From: Kaistia sp. 32K
GTDB lineage: Bacteria; Pseudomonadota; Alphaproteobacteria; Rhizobiales; Kaistiaceae
Direction: 5' to 3'
DNA length: 64,000 bases
Assembly: GCF_016629525.1 (NCBI RefSeq)
Contig: NZ_AP024269.1
Coordinates: 1,736,001 to 1,800,000 of the forward strand
How positions within the stretch are numbered: the stretch's first letter is position 1; the number at the start of each line of letters is the position of its first letter. Shown one piece after another: positions 45,773 to 57,599 of the stretch. The position numbers and the translations under genes are program-made. The notes under the pieces were generated by a model, which saw only the letters and a list, made by a program, of their open reading frames with translations, was not told where the DNA came from and searched no databases.

Positions 45773-46645
45773 TTGGATCAGCTATCACAGCATTTAGTCA
45801 ATGCGCTTATCATGGGCGGCACCTATGCTTTGCTAGGCATTGGCCTGACCCTGATATTCGGCATCATGCGTATCGTGAATTTTACGCATGGAGAGCTGTA
45901 TGCGCTCGGCGCATACATGATGTACTTCTTCGCGACCGTGCTGGGGCTGAACTTCTTCGTGGCGATCGCCTTCGCCATCGTGGCCGGCATGGCGGTGGGT
46001 TCGGCGATCGAATTCACGCTGCTCAGGCCCAAACGCGGCGCCGACATCGACACGACCATGCTGCTGATGATCGGCGCCTGGATCGTGATGCAGAATGCCG
46101 AGCACCTGATCTGGGGCGGCATCGCCAAGTCGATCCCGTCGCCATTGCCGGAAGCGCCGCTCGTCATCGGGCCGGTGTCGATCTCCTGGCTGCGCGTCAT
46201 GGTGCTGATCGTCTCGGTCGTGCTGATCGCGGGCACCTATTTCCTCATCAACCGCACCAAGCTCGGCAAGGCGATGCGGGCGACCTTCCAGGACGGCGGC
46301 ACGGCCGCGCTGATGGGCGTCAACGTCAACGCCATCTACACGACCACCTTCGCGCTCGGCTCCGGCCTGGGTGCGGCGGCGGGCGCGCTGCTCGGCCCCG
46401 TCTTCGTCGTCACGCCGACCATGGGCGACCTCGCCTCGCTGAAGGCCTTCGCCATCGTCATCCTGGGCGGCCTCGGCAACATCACCGGAGCTGCGATCGG
46501 CGGCTTCATGCTCGCCGTCGCCGAGGAGATCGGCGCTGGCTACATCTCGTCCGGCTACCGCGACGCCATGGGCTTCCTGATCATCATCATCGTTCTTCTC
46601 TTCAAGCCCACGGGCCTGTTCGCACGTTCGGAGCGCATCGGATGA
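45773..46645 (+). CDS. LivH-type branched-chain amino acid ABC transporter permease
   Basis: 290 aa, about eight membrane segments. ALIMGGTYALLGIGLTLIFGIMRIVNFTHGELYALGAY is the hallmark N-terminus of LivH permeases; GLGAAAGALLGPVF and FAIVILGGLGNITGAAIGGFMLAVAEE follow. TTG 45773 is the start: GAGGAA lies five bases upstream and no ATG is possible before the fold. It forms the inner-membrane pore with the LivM-type protein that overlaps it by four bases. The family transports amino acids, but also urea, amides and aromatic acids. No solute-binding protein gene is next to it. Confidence 0.93.
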   Translation: MDQLSQHLVNALIMGGTYALLGIGLTLIFGIMRIVNFTHGELYALGAYMMYFFATVLGLNFFVAIAFAIVAGMAVGSAIEFTLLRPKRGADIDTTMLLMIGAWIVMQNAEHLIWGGIAKSIPSPLPEAPLVIGPVSISWLRVMVLIVSVVLIAGTYFLINRTKLGKAMRATFQDGGTAALMGVNVNAIYTTTFALGSGLGAAAGALLGPVFVVTPTMGDLASLKAFAIVILGGLGNITGAAIGGFMLAVAEEIGAGYISSGYRDAMGFLIIIIVLLFKPTGLFARSERIG

Positions 46646-47688
46646 AACGACTGCTTCCCTACATCGCCGTCGCGTTCTTTGCCTCGGTGCCGCTCTGGCT
46701 GCAGGACCAGTATTTCCTGCACACCCTGGTCGTGACCGGCATCTTCGTGATCGCCGCCATGAGCCTGAACCTGCTGCTCGGCTATACCGGGCAGCTCAGC
46801 CTCGGCCATGTCGCCTTCTTCGGCATCGGCGCCTATGTCAGCGCGCTCACCTCGCTCGGCTTCAGCGTGGAAATCTTCGGCCTCCAGATCACGCACGAGC
46901 CCTGGCCGGCGGTGGTCGGCGTCCTGTTCGGCACGATCGTGGCCGGGCTCTGCGGCTATGTGATCGGCAAGCTCGCCTTCCGCGTCCGCGGCGCCTATTT
47001 CGTGATCGTCACGATCTCCTTCGCCGAGGTGGTGCGCCTCGTCTCGCTGAACTGGGTCGAGCTCACCAACGGCCCGCTGGCGCTGCCCGGCATCCCGCCG
47101 CTGACGCTCGGCTTCGAGTGGACCGGCTATGCAACGCTTTGGGGCAAGGCGCAGAACTACTACGTCGTGCTCGCGACCATCGTCCTCGCCTATATCCTGA
47201 TCAAGCGGCTGGTCTATTCGCCCTATGGCCGCGCCATGATCGCGCTGCGCGAGAACGAGACCCTCGCCGTCTCGGTCGGCATCAGCGTGACGAAGTACCT
47301 GGTGCTCGCGGCCGTGCTGTCCGGCGCCATGGCCGGCGTCGCCGGCGGCCTCTACGCCCACTACATCCAGATCATAGACCCGATGATCTTCATGTTCCTG
47401 AACACGGTGACGATGGTGATCATGGTGATCACCGGCGGCAAGGGCACGCTCGCCGGGCCGCTGGTCGGCGGCCTGATCTTCGGCATCGCGCCGGTGGTCC
47501 TGCGCTCCTATGTCGGCCCCGAGGTGCAGTGGATCCTCTACGGCCTCCTGATGATCCTCATCGTCTTCGTCCTGCCCGAGGGCATCGTCCCGGCGATCGA
47601 GCGCTGGTTCACCCGCAAGCCCGGCAGCGCCTCGGCCGGCAAGCCGGCCGGCCTCGTCCTTGAATCGAGCAAGGGAGCGCGTTCATGA
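46642..47688 (+). CDS. LivM-type branched-chain amino acid ABC transporter permease
   Basis: 348 aa, about ten membrane segments. AAMSLNLLLGYTGQLSLGHVAFFGIGAYVSAL and FRVRGAYFVIVTISFAEVVRLV are family signatures; ENETLAVSVGISVTKYLVLAAVLSGAMAGVAGGLYAHY is the region that contacts the ATPases (EAA-like). ATG 46642 overlaps the previous stop. A ~20-residue Ala/Gly/Pro cytoplasmic tail ends the protein, overlapping the next ATG. Partner of the LivH-type permease. Confidence 0.94.
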   Translation: MKRLLPYIAVAFFASVPLWLQDQYFLHTLVVTGIFVIAAMSLNLLLGYTGQLSLGHVAFFGIGAYVSALTSLGFSVEIFGLQITHEPWPAVVGVLFGTIVAGLCGYVIGKLAFRVRGAYFVIVTISFAEVVRLVSLNWVELTNGPLALPGIPPLTLGFEWTGYATLWGKAQNYYVVLATIVLAYILIKRLVYSPYGRAMIALRENETLAVSVGISVTKYLVLAAVLSGAMAGVAGGLYAHYIQIIDPMIFMFLNTVTMVIMVITGGKGTLAGPLVGGLIFGIAPVVLRSYVGPEVQWILYGLLMILIVFVLPEGIVPAIERWFTRKPGSASAGKPAGLVLESSKGARS

Positions 47689-48482
47689 CCGTCGCTGCAA
47701 CGAGTTCCCCGCGGCCGATCCTCGCCATCGAGCATGTCGCGGTGCATTTCGGCGGCCTGATCGCCATCTCCGACATGAACTTCGTCGTCAACGAAGGCGA
47801 GCTGGTCAGCCTCATCGGCCCGAACGGCGCCGGCAAGACGACGGCGTTCAACGTGATCACCGGCTTCCTGAAGCCGACCAAAGGGCAGGTGACCTTCAAG
47901 GGGCAGTCGCTGAACGGGCTGAAGCCGCACGAGGTCACCTCGCTCGGCCTCGTCCGCACCTTCCAGCGCACCAGCGTGTTCGAGAAGATCTCGGTCTTCG
48001 ACAACGTGCGGATCGGCCTGCACCGGCGGACCAGCGCGAGCCTCTTCGGCACGATCTTCGGCCTCCCGCGCGAGCGCCGGCAGGAGGCGGCGCTGCGCGA
48101 GGAGGCCTGGGAAATCCTGCGCCTCGTCGGCATCGAGCATCAGGCGGACGAGCTCGGCGGCAGTCTGCCCTATGGCGACCAGCGTCTGCTCGGCGTGGCG
48201 CTGGCGCTGGCCGCCAATCCGTCGGCGCTGCTTCTGGACGAGCCGGTCTCGGGCATGAACGCCTCGGAGACCGGGCGCTTCGTCGCCCTGCTCAACAAGC
48301 TGCGCGCCAACGGCAAGACCATCCTCCTCGTCGAGCACGACATGCCGATGGTGATGGGCGTGTCCGACCGCATCGTGGTGCTCAACTACGGCCGGATCAT
48401 CGCCAACGGCACGCCGAAGGAGATCCAGAACGATCCGGACGTCATCCAGGCTTATCTGGGGCAGGGGGTGAAGCATGCTTGA
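47685..48482 (+). CDS. LivG-type ABC transporter ATP-binding protein
   Basis: 265 aa. Walker A GPNGAGKT (45-52), Q-loop with RTFQRTSVFEKISVFDN, signature GSLPYGDQRLLGVALAL (the LPYGxQR variant normal for LivG), Walker B ALLLDEPVSGMN and H-loop LLVEHDM. ATG 47685 overlaps the permease stop. Together with the next gene it powers uptake. Confidence 0.95.
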   Translation: MTVAATSSPRPILAIEHVAVHFGGLIAISDMNFVVNEGELVSLIGPNGAGKTTAFNVITGFLKPTKGQVTFKGQSLNGLKPHEVTSLGLVRTFQRTSVFEKISVFDNVRIGLHRRTSASLFGTIFGLPRERRQEAALREEAWEILRLVGIEHQADELGGSLPYGDQRLLGVALALAANPSALLLDEPVSGMNASETGRFVALLNKLRANGKTILLVEHDMPMVMGVSDRIVVLNYGRIIANGTPKEIQNDPDVIQAYLGQGVKHA

Positions 48483-49194
48483 GATCTCGAACCTGGTCTG
48501 CCGATACGGCAAGGTCACCGCGCTCAAGGGCATTTCGCTCAAGGTCCCGGCCAAGCAACTCGTGGTGCTGGTCGGCGCCAACGGCGCCGGCAAGAGCACG
48601 ACGCTCCGCGCCATCTCCGGCCTGGTGCCGGCGGCGAGCGGCAGGATCACCTTCGACGGGCAGGACATCACCGGCATGTCGGCGGGACGCATCCTGTCGC
48701 TCGGTATCGCCCATTGCCCGGAGGGGCGGCGCGTCTTCAGCCAGATGACCGTGCTCGAGAACCTCGAGATGGGCTGTTACCTGCGCTCCGACAGCAAGGG
48801 CATCGCCTCGGACCTCGACCACATCTTCGGCCTGTTCCCGCGCCTCGCCGAGCGGCGCAAACAGGTCGCGGGCACGCTGTCGGGCGGCGAACAGCAGATG
48901 CTCGCCATCGGCCGCGCCATGATGTCGAGGCCGAAGCTGATCATGTTCGACGAGCCGTCGCTCGGCCTCGCGCCGAACATCGTCGCGCAGACCTTCGACA
49001 TCATCCAGGGCATCCGCGAATCCGGCACGACGGTGCTGATGGTCGAGCAGAACGCCTATGCCGCGCTCGACATGTGCAACTACGCCTATCTGCTCGAGGC
49101 CGGCACGATGGCGCTGGAAGGGCCGGGCGAGAAGTTGATCAGCGACCCGCATGTGCGCGAGGCCTATCTCGGCGCCGGGCTCGCCCACGCCTGA
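48475..49194 (+). CDS. LivF-type ABC transporter ATP-binding protein
   Basis: 239 aa. Walker A GANGAGKST (34-42), signature LSGGEQQMLAIGRAMM, Walker B LIMFDEPSLGLAP, H-loop LMVEQNA. Its start overlaps the LivG-type gene by eight bases. Last gene of the four-gene permease/ATPase operon; a hairpin at 49228 follows. Confidence 0.95.
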   Translation: MLEISNLVCRYGKVTALKGISLKVPAKQLVVLVGANGAGKSTTLRAISGLVPAASGRITFDGQDITGMSAGRILSLGIAHCPEGRRVFSQMTVLENLEMGCYLRSDSKGIASDLDHIFGLFPRLAERRKQVAGTLSGGEQQMLAIGRAMMSRPKLIMFDEPSLGLAPNIVAQTFDIIQGIRESGTTVLMVEQNAYAALDMCNYAYLLEAGTMALEGPGEKLISDPHVREAYLGAGLAHA

Positions 49195-49227
49195 GGCCGG
49201 GCGCCATCCATTCTCTGCAGCATCCCG

Positions 49228-49256
49228 AAGCCGGTCGCGCCCAGCGCGGCCGGCTT
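49228..49256 (+). terminator. Hairpin terminator after the ABC transporter operon
   Basis: Stem AAGCCGG-CGCGC / GCGCG-CCGGCTT with one T:G wobble in the middle and loop CCA, followed by TGCCGTTT. The T-run is weak, so termination may be partial, which would let transcription run on into the F420 operon. Confidence 0.65.
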
Positions 49257-49320
49257 TGCCGTTTCCGGCCCGCTTTCCGGGCGTCTCGGCCAGCCGGCAG
49301 CCCGCGTGAATAATGTTGTC

Positions 49321-49338
49321 TTATCTTTCTATTGATAG
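49321..49338. promoter_or_regulatory. 18-bp dyad operator, site 2 (before the F420 operon)
   Basis: TTATCTTTCTATTGATAG, in an A/T-rich island 112 nt before npdG. It matches site 4 at 14 of the last 17 positions in the same orientation and shares the TATC...ATAG/TAG arms with all four. Confidence 0.68.
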
Positions 49339-49449
49339 TATGACTCTTACATGGTGAAAGCCGAGGGGATGGGCGCGGGGCTCGCGAGCGAGCCGGGCCC
49401 CGGCCTCCGAAAAGGCAGCCTCAACGCGAGCATTTCAGGCAGGGATCAC

Positions 49450-50115
49450 ATGTCCGATACGTCGAAGCCGGTCATTGGCATCATTGGGGGAACCGGCGAC
49501 CTCGGTTCGGGGCTGGCCAAGTGCTGGGCGGCCGCCGGCTATCGGGTGCTGATCGGCTCGCGCTCGCGCGACAAGGCCGTGGCGCTGGCGCCCGAGCTGG
49601 GTGAGGGCGTCGAGGGCGAGGACAATGTCGGCGCCGCGCGCGCGGCCGATATCGTCATCCTCGCCGTGCCCTTCGCCAGCCATGACGCCACGCTGAACGA
49701 GATCCGCGACGTCGTGCAGGGCAAGATCGTCGTCGACGCCGCCGTGCCGCTGGTGCCGCCCAAGGTCTCGACGGTGCAGCTGCCGGAGGCCGGCTCGGCC
49801 GCGAAGATCGCCCAGGCGATCCTCGGCGAGAATGTCCGCGTCGTCTCCGCCTTCCACAATGTCGGCGCCACCAAGCTGCATGCCGGCGGCAAGATCGATT
49901 GCGACGTGCTGGTGTTCAGCGACGACAAGGACGCGCGCAACGCCGTCATCGAGCTCGCCGGCGCGGTCGCCAATCGCGGCGTCGGCGGCGGTGTGCTCGC
50001 GAATTCGGCGGCGGCCGAGGCGCTGACCTCCGTGCTCATCTGGATCAACCGCACCTACAAGGTGCCGGGCGCCGGCATCGCCATCACCGGTCTCGAAGAC
50101 GCCGTCCGGGCCTGA
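49450..50115 (+). CDS. npdG: NADPH-dependent F420 reductase (F420H2:NADP oxidoreductase)
   Basis: 221 aa. The N-terminal Rossmann fold PVIGIIGGTGDLGSGLAKCWAAAGYRVLIGSRS binds NADP (IGSRS after the second strand fits phosphate recognition). FHNVGATKLHAGG is the F420-side motif of the family (compare archaeal Fno) and the helical end holds ALTSVLIWINRTYKVPGAGIAITGL. ATG 49450 has AGGGA upstream; an in-frame extension to 49351 has no homology. It moves hydride between NADPH and F420, and heads an operon with the F420 biosynthesis genes (four-nt gap to cofE). In an aerobe, reduction of F420 by NADPH is the expected direction. Confidence 0.9.
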   Translation: MSDTSKPVIGIIGGTGDLGSGLAKCWAAAGYRVLIGSRSRDKAVALAPELGEGVEGEDNVGAARAADIVILAVPFASHDATLNEIRDVVQGKIVVDAAVPLVPPKVSTVQLPEAGSAAKIAQAILGENVRVVSAFHNVGATKLHAGGKIDCDVLVFSDDKDARNAVIELAGAVANRGVGGGVLANSAAAEALTSVLIWINRTYKVPGAGIAITGLEDAVRA

Positions 50116-50119
50116 TCCC

Positions 50120-50883
50120 ATGCGCGCGGCGTCCGTTTCCCTGCACCCGCTCGCGGGCGTTCCGCTCGTCGAGCCCGGTGACGATCTGGCGGAGATCCTG
50201 ATCGGGACGCTCCGCGACAACGATCTCGAACTGGTCGACGGCGACATCCTCGTCGTCGCCCAGAAGATCGTCTCGAAGGCGGACGGTCTCTATGTCGATC
50301 TCGACGGCGTCGAGCCCTCGGACAAGGCGCGGGAATTGGCCGGCCAGGTCGGCAAGGATCCGCGCCATGTCGAAGTGGTGCTGCGGGAGGCGGACGAGAT
50401 CGTCAAGGTCGGTCCGCATGTCATCGTCACGGCGCATCGCCTCGGCTTCGTCATGGCGAATTCCGGCATCGACGAGTCGAACATCAGCCACGACAAGGGA
50501 AGTCGTGTCCTGCTCCTGCCGCGCGATCCCGACGGGTCGGCGGCGCTGCTGAAGCAGCGGCTCGACGCGGCCTTCGGCGCGAAAATCGGCGTCGTCATCA
50601 ACGACAGCTTCGGCCGCCCCTGGCGCAACGGCGTCGTCGGCGTCGCGATCGGCGCGGCCGGCGTCTCGTCGCTGGTCGACCGTGTCGGCAGCACCGACCT
50701 GTTCGGCCGCAAGCTGAAGGTCACCGAGATCGCCATGGCCGACGAACTGGCCTCCGCCGCCTCGCTGCTGATGGGGCAGGGCGACGAGGGCATCCCCGCC
50801 GTGCTGGTCCGCGGCGTCCGTTCGCCGGCGCCGGAAACGCCGGCCAAGTCTCTGATCCGCAGTCGCGAGAGGGATATGTTCCG

Positions 50884-50887
<4 letters not shown>
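50120..50887 (+). CDS. cofE: Coenzyme F420-0:L-glutamate ligase CofE
   Basis: 255 aa, the size of stand-alone Cof[20 protein letters not shown] at the start, [28 protein letters not shown] and [19 protein letters not shown] are family landmarks with the GTP/metal site Asp and Glu residues. It adds gamma-linked glutamates to F420-0 using GTP. The C-terminal nitroreductase domain of mycobacterial FbiB is absent. Stop overlaps the cofD start by four bases. Confidence 0.95.
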
Positions 50888-51872
<985 letters not shown>

Positions 51873-51876
<4 letters not shown>

Positions 51877-52553
51877 TCTGGGCGCTCGTTCCCGTCAAAC
51901 GGCTGGAAGCCGCGAAGTCGCGCCTCGCGCCGGTCCTCGACAGCGCGGAGCGCGGGCGGCTCGCCAAGGCGATGCTGCGCGATGTTCTCGATACGCTCCG
52001 CCGAGTCGAAACGCTTGCCGGCATCCTGGTCGTGACGGACGATGCCGAGGTCGCGGCGATCGCGGCTGGCCACGGCGCGACCGTGATCGGCGATCCGCAG
52101 GAGCCGGCGTTCAACGCCGCCGTGCTGCACGGCATGCATTGGCTCGACGCCCGCCAGAAGGCCGGCGCGCTCGTGGTGCCGGGCGACATCCCGCTCGTCA
52201 CCGTCGAGGAGATCGAGGCCGTGCTGGACGCGACGCGCACCAGCCCGGTCGTCATCGTCCCGGCGACGCGCGACGGCGGCACCAACATGCTGGCAATCGC
52301 GCCGCCACTGTTGATGCCGCCCACCTTCGGTCCCGACAGTTTTGCCCGCCACGTCGCCGCCGCGCAGGCGCTTGGTATCACGCCAGCGATCCTGCGGCTC
52401 GAGGGCGCCGGCCACGACGTCGACGTCGCGGCCGACCTCGTCCTCGATACCGGAAGCGCCGCCGCGCCGCGCACGCGCGCCCTCATCCGTCAGCTTCGCG
52501 GCACCCCCGTTCCCGCCGTCGCCGGTTCTTTCAAGGAGGCAGTTTTGCCATGA
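51873..52553 (+). CDS. cofC: CofC guanylyltransferase (phospholactate / PEP / 3-phosphoglycerate)
   Basis: 226 aa, nucleotidyltransferase fold. MIWALVPVKRLEAAKSRLAPVLD begins the protein with the GTP-binding region; VVPGDIPLV and RDGGTNMLAI are conserved CofC motifs, the Asp of PGD binding metal. It activates a C3 phospho-acid with GTP for CofD. Substrate choice between 2-phospholactate, PEP and 3-phosphoglycerate depends on a few pocket residues that I cannot assign by eye. Overlaps cofD and fbiC by four bases each. Confidence 0.92.
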
Positions 52554-54961
52554 GCATCCAGACGCTTCTCGCCGATTTTGCCCATGACCGCCGGCTGACG
52601 CGCGCCGAGGCCCTCGGCCTCGTCGATATGGACGACCTGTCGCCGCTGCTTCGCGCCGCCTCGGCCCGGCGCGACTTCGGCCATGGCGACCAGGTCTCCT
52701 ATTCGCGAAAAGTCTTCATTCCGCTGACGCAGCTCTGCCGCGACGTCTGCCACTACTGCACCTTCGCCCATCCGCCGCGGAAGGGCGAGCGCGCCTTCCT
52801 GACCCGCGAGGAGGTTCTTGCGATCGCTGAGGCTGGCAAGCGCGCGGGCTGCAAGGAGGCGCTGTTCACCCTGGGCGACAAGCCCGAGCTCCGCTACAAG
52901 GCGGCCCGCGACGAACTGGCGGCGCTCGGCCACGAGACGACGATCTCCTATCTCGTCGAGGTCGCGGCCATGGTGCTGAAGGAAACCGGCCTGCTGCCGC
53001 ACGCCAATCCCGGCCTGCTGACTGATGCCGATCTTGACGCGCTGCGTCAGGTCTCGATCTCGCAGGGCATCATGGTCGAGAGCACGTCGGAACGGCTCTG
53101 CGCCAAGGGCGGGGCCCATTACGGCTCGCCGGACAAGCTGCCGGCCGCGCGCCTCGACACCATCCGCCGCGCCGGCGAGCGGGCCGTGCCGTTCACCTCA
53201 GGCATCCTGATCGGCATCGGCGAGACGCGCGAGGAGCGGATCGACTCGCTGCTGGCGCTGCGCGAGCTGAACGACGCGCATGGCCATATCCAGGAGATCA
53301 TCGTCCAGAATTTCCGGCCCAAGGCCGATACCAAGATGGCGGATGTCGAGGCGCCTTCGGAGCAGGATCATCTCTGGACCATTGCGATCGCGCGACTGCT
53401 GTTCGAGCCGGAGATGAACATCCAGGCGCCGCCCAATCTGAGCCCGGGCGCGCTGCCACAGCTGGTCGCGGCCGGCATCAACGATTGGGGCGGCGTGTCG
53501 CCGGTGACGCCGGACCACGTCAATCCGGAAGCCCCGTGGCCGCATGTGCGCGAACTCGCCGCCGCCACCGCCGAGGCCGGCAAGGAGCTGACCGAGCGTC
53601 TTGCCATCTATCCGGCCCACGCGCGACAGCCTTACCGCTGGGTCGATCCGGCGCTCCGGACCGCTCTGTTCAATCTCGTCGATGGCGACGGCTGGCCGCG
53701 CGCCGACAGTTGGTGCCCCGGCCGCGCCGATCCGCTGCCGGCCCGCGACGTTTCTCTGCTCACCGGTGGAGCGCCGGCGCGGATCGATGTCGGGCTCGAG
53801 ATCGTCCTCGACAAGGCGATGGCCGCGCAGAGGTTGTCGGAAAGCGAGATCGTGCGGCTGTTCCGGGCGCGCGGCGATGCCTTCACGGCGGTCTGCCAGG
53901 CGGCCGACGATCTCCGCCGTCGCGTCAATGGCGACATCGTCAGCTATGTCGTCACGCGCAACATCAACTACACCAATGTCTGCTACTACAAGTGCCAGTT
54001 CTGCGCCTTCTCGAAGGGGAAGATGAGCGAGAACCTGCGCGGCCGCCCCTATGATCTGGAGATGGCGGAAGTGGCGCAGCGGGTGCGCGAGGCGGCCGAG
54101 CGTGGCGCCTCCGAGGTCTGCATGCAGGGCGGCATCCACCCGTCCTATACGGGCCAGAAATATCTCGATCTCTGCGCCACGGTGAAATCAGCCGTGCCGG
54201 CCATGCACATGCACGCCTTCTCGCCGCTCGAAGTCTCGCAGGGCGCCAAGACGCTCGGCATCCCGGTCGGCGAATTCCTGCAGCGGCTGAAGGAGGCCGG
54301 CCTCAACACGCTGCCGGGCACAGCGGCGGAGATCCTCGACGACGAGGTGCGGGCGCTGCTCTGCGCCGACAAGGTCAAAACCGACGAGTGGCTCGACGTC
54401 ATGCGCACCGCGCACGGCCTCGGCTTCCGCTCCACCGCGACGATCATGTTCGGCCATATCGAGCGCTATGAGCACTGGGCGCGTCACCTAATCCGGGTCC
54501 GCGATTTGCAGGCCGAGACGGGCGGTTTCACCGAATTCGTGCCGCTGCCCTTCGTCCACATGGAGGCGCCGATCTACCTGAAGGGCAAGTCGCGCCCCGG
54601 CCCGACCTTCCGCGAGACCGTGCTGATGCACGCCGTCGCCCGTCTCGCGCTGCATCCCCACATCACCAACATCCAGACCTCCTGGGTGAAGCTGGGGCCG
54701 GAGGGCGCGCGCCATTGCCTGAACGCCGGCGTCAACGACCTCGGCGGCACGCTGATGGACGAGAGCATCTCGCGCTCGGCCGGCGCCAGCCACGGTCAGG
54801 AGATGACGCCGCAGCGGATGGAGGAGATCATCCGCGCCGCCGGTCGCCTGCCGCGCCAGCGCACCACGCTTTACAGCAATGCGCCGGCGACCCTGCTGGA
54901 GCGGTCCTTCGCCGCCTGCCAACCGGCCCAGGACGCCCCGCAGCCCGCCTACGCCAGCTGA
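52550..54961 (+). CDS. fbiC: Fo synthase, CofG-CofH fusion (FbiC)
   Basis: 803 aa with two radical SAM domains. The CofG half has Cys63/Cys67/Cys70 in TQLCRDVCHYCTF; the CofH half has Cys478/Cys482/Cys485 in NVCYYKCQFCAF. Each binds a 4Fe-4S cluster; together they join tyrosine and 5-amino-6-ribitylaminouracil into the deazaflavin Fo. The fusion is the actinobacterial and bacterial arrangement, whereas archaea have two proteins. ATG 52550 overlaps the cofC stop; an open extension through cofC to 52139 is not coding. Last gene of the F420 operon. Confidence 0.97.
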   Translation: MSIQTLLADFAHDRRLTRAEALGLVDMDDLSPLLRAASARRDFGHGDQVSYSRKVFIPLTQLCRDVCHYCTFAHPPRKGERAFLTREEVLAIAEAGKRAGCKEALFTLGDKPELRYKAARDELAALGHETTISYLVEVAAMVLKETGLLPHANPGLLTDADLDALRQVSISQGIMVESTSERLCAKGGAHYGSPDKLPAARLDTIRRAGERAVPFTSGILIGIGETREERIDSLLALRELNDAHGHIQEIIVQNFRPKADTKMADVEAPSEQDHLWTIAIARLLFEPEMNIQAPPNLSPGALPQLVAAGINDWGGVSPVTPDHVNPEAPWPHVRELAAATAEAGKELTERLAIYPAHARQPYRWVDPALRTALFNLVDGDGWPRADSWCPGRADPLPARDVSLLTGGAPARIDVGLEIVLDKAMAAQRLSESEIVRLFRARGDAFTAVCQAADDLRRRVNGDIVSYVVTRNINYTNVCYYKCQFCAFSKGKMSENLRGRPYDLEMAEVAQRVREAAERGASEVCMQGGIHPSYTGQKYLDLCATVKSAVPAMHMHAFSPLEVSQGAKTLGIPVGEFLQRLKEAGLNTLPGTAAEILDDEVRALLCADKVKTDEWLDVMRTAHGLGFRSTATIMFGHIERYEHWARHLIRVRDLQAETGGFTEFVPLPFVHMEAPIYLKGKSRPGPTFRETVLMHAVARLALHPHITNIQTSWVKLGPEGARHCLNAGVNDLGGTLMDESISRSAGASHGQEMTPQRMEEIIRAAGRLPRQRTTLYSNAPATLLERSFAACQPAQDAPQPAYAS

Positions 54962-55022
54962 GACGCGACCCTTCCACCGCGCCTCGGGCGCAGTGGAATA
55001 TTCACGCCATGGGATAGTAGTA

Positions 55023-55040
55023 CTAACATTAGTATGATAG
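55023..55040. promoter_or_regulatory. 18-bp dyad operator, site 3 (before the PLP/CoA-transferase operon)
   Basis: CTAACATTAGTATGATAG, reverse complement CTATCATACTAATGTTAG. This is the most symmetric of the four: CTATCAT and ATGTTAG arms around ACTA. It lies 54 nt before the first gene; TAGTACTA directly beside it is a further short palindrome. Confidence 0.7.
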
Positions 55041-55093
55041 CCTCTTTTGACCGTCGGCAATGACGGTGAGCAGGGGACGGGGAGCTTTCGGAA

Positions 55094-56596
<1,503 letters not shown>

Positions 56597-56633
56597 CAGA
56601 AGCGGCACTGGCCGCCAGCCTAAGGAGGAGCGT

Positions 56634-57599
56634 GTGCTGAACGCCCAGGTAGAGCCCTATCAGAGGCTCAGGGAGAATCTGTCCCAGCGCGACCGCAGTC
56701 TGCGCGAGAAGGTCATGACCTTGGAGGAGGCCGCCTCCTTCGTGCAGGACGGCATGAAGGTCGGCATCGGCGGCTCCACCATGTCGCGCACGCCGATGGC
56801 GATGATCTGGGAGCTGGTGCGCCAGCGTCGCAGGAACCTGTCCTGCTCGCGGGCCATAACCTCGACGGATGGCGACATCCTGTTCGGCTCCGGTGTCTCC
56901 GACCACATCATCACCAGCTGGTTCGCGCAGGGGATTCTCTGGGGCCTGTCCAAGGTCATGCGGCGCCATGTCGAGCAGGGCCTCGCCCGCTACGAGGAAT
57001 GGAGCCACATGGCGGTCGGCATGCGTTTCCGCGCCGGCGGCATGGGCGTGCCGTTCCTGCCGATCCGCTCGATGCTCGGTTCCGGCGTCATGGATCAGCG
57101 CCCCGAGGCGAAGCCGATCGATTGCCCCTTCACCGGCGAGAAGCTGCTGCTGGTGCCAGCGCTCAATCCCGACGTGGCGTTGATCCACGTCCAGCGTTGC
57201 GACGCCTATGGCAACGCGCAGATCGACGGCCTGCAGTTCATGGACATCGATCTGGCGCTCGCCGCCAACCGCGTGATCCTGACGACGGAGCGCATCGTCT
57301 CCAACGACCAGATCCGCCGCGCGCCCGACCAGACCAAGATCCCGTTCTTCTGCGTCGACGCCGTCGTCGAGGTTCCCTATGGCTCCGCGCCGCACGAATG
57401 CTTCGGCCTCTATGAGCCGATGCTGAAGCACATGGAAGCCTATGTCGGTCAGGTCAATTCCGACCCGGTCGAGGGCATGCGCGACTACCTCGAGCGTTAC
57501 TTCTACGCGCCGAAATCCTGGAACGAATACCTCGCCCTGATCGGCATGGAGGAAGTTCTGGACGCGAGCCGGAAGGGGCGGAGCATCTACAATGACTGA
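56634..57599 (+). CDS. CoA-transferase subunit A (glutaconate CoA-transferase/IpdA-like)
   Basis: 321 aa. The N-terminal MTLEEAASFVQDGMKVGIGGSTMSRTPMAMIWELVRQ holds the GIGG motif of CoA-transferase family I alpha subunits; LNPDVALIHVQRCDAYGNAQIDG and DLALAANRVILTTERIV follow. Start is GTG 56634 behind a strong AAGGAGGAG; a GTG two bases earlier is out of frame. The length and C-terminus (DYLERYFYAPKSWNEYLALIG) place it nearer glutaconate CoA-transferase and the steroid-degradation protein IpdA than to acetoacetate transferases. It works as a heteromer with the next gene, which it overlaps by eight bases. Confidence 0.87.
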   Translation: MLNAQVEPYQRLRENLSQRDRSLREKVMTLEEAASFVQDGMKVGIGGSTMSRTPMAMIWELVRQRRRNLSCSRAITSTDGDILFGSGVSDHIITSWFAQGILWGLSKVMRRHVEQGLARYEEWSHMAVGMRFRAGGMGVPFLPIRSMLGSGVMDQRPEAKPIDCPFTGEKLLLVPALNPDVALIHVQRCDAYGNAQIDGLQFMDIDLALAANRVILTTERIVSNDQIRRAPDQTKIPFFCVDAVVEVPYGSAPHECFGLYEPMLKHMEAYVGQVNSDPVEGMRDYLERYFYAPKSWNEYLALIGMEEVLDASRKGRSIYND

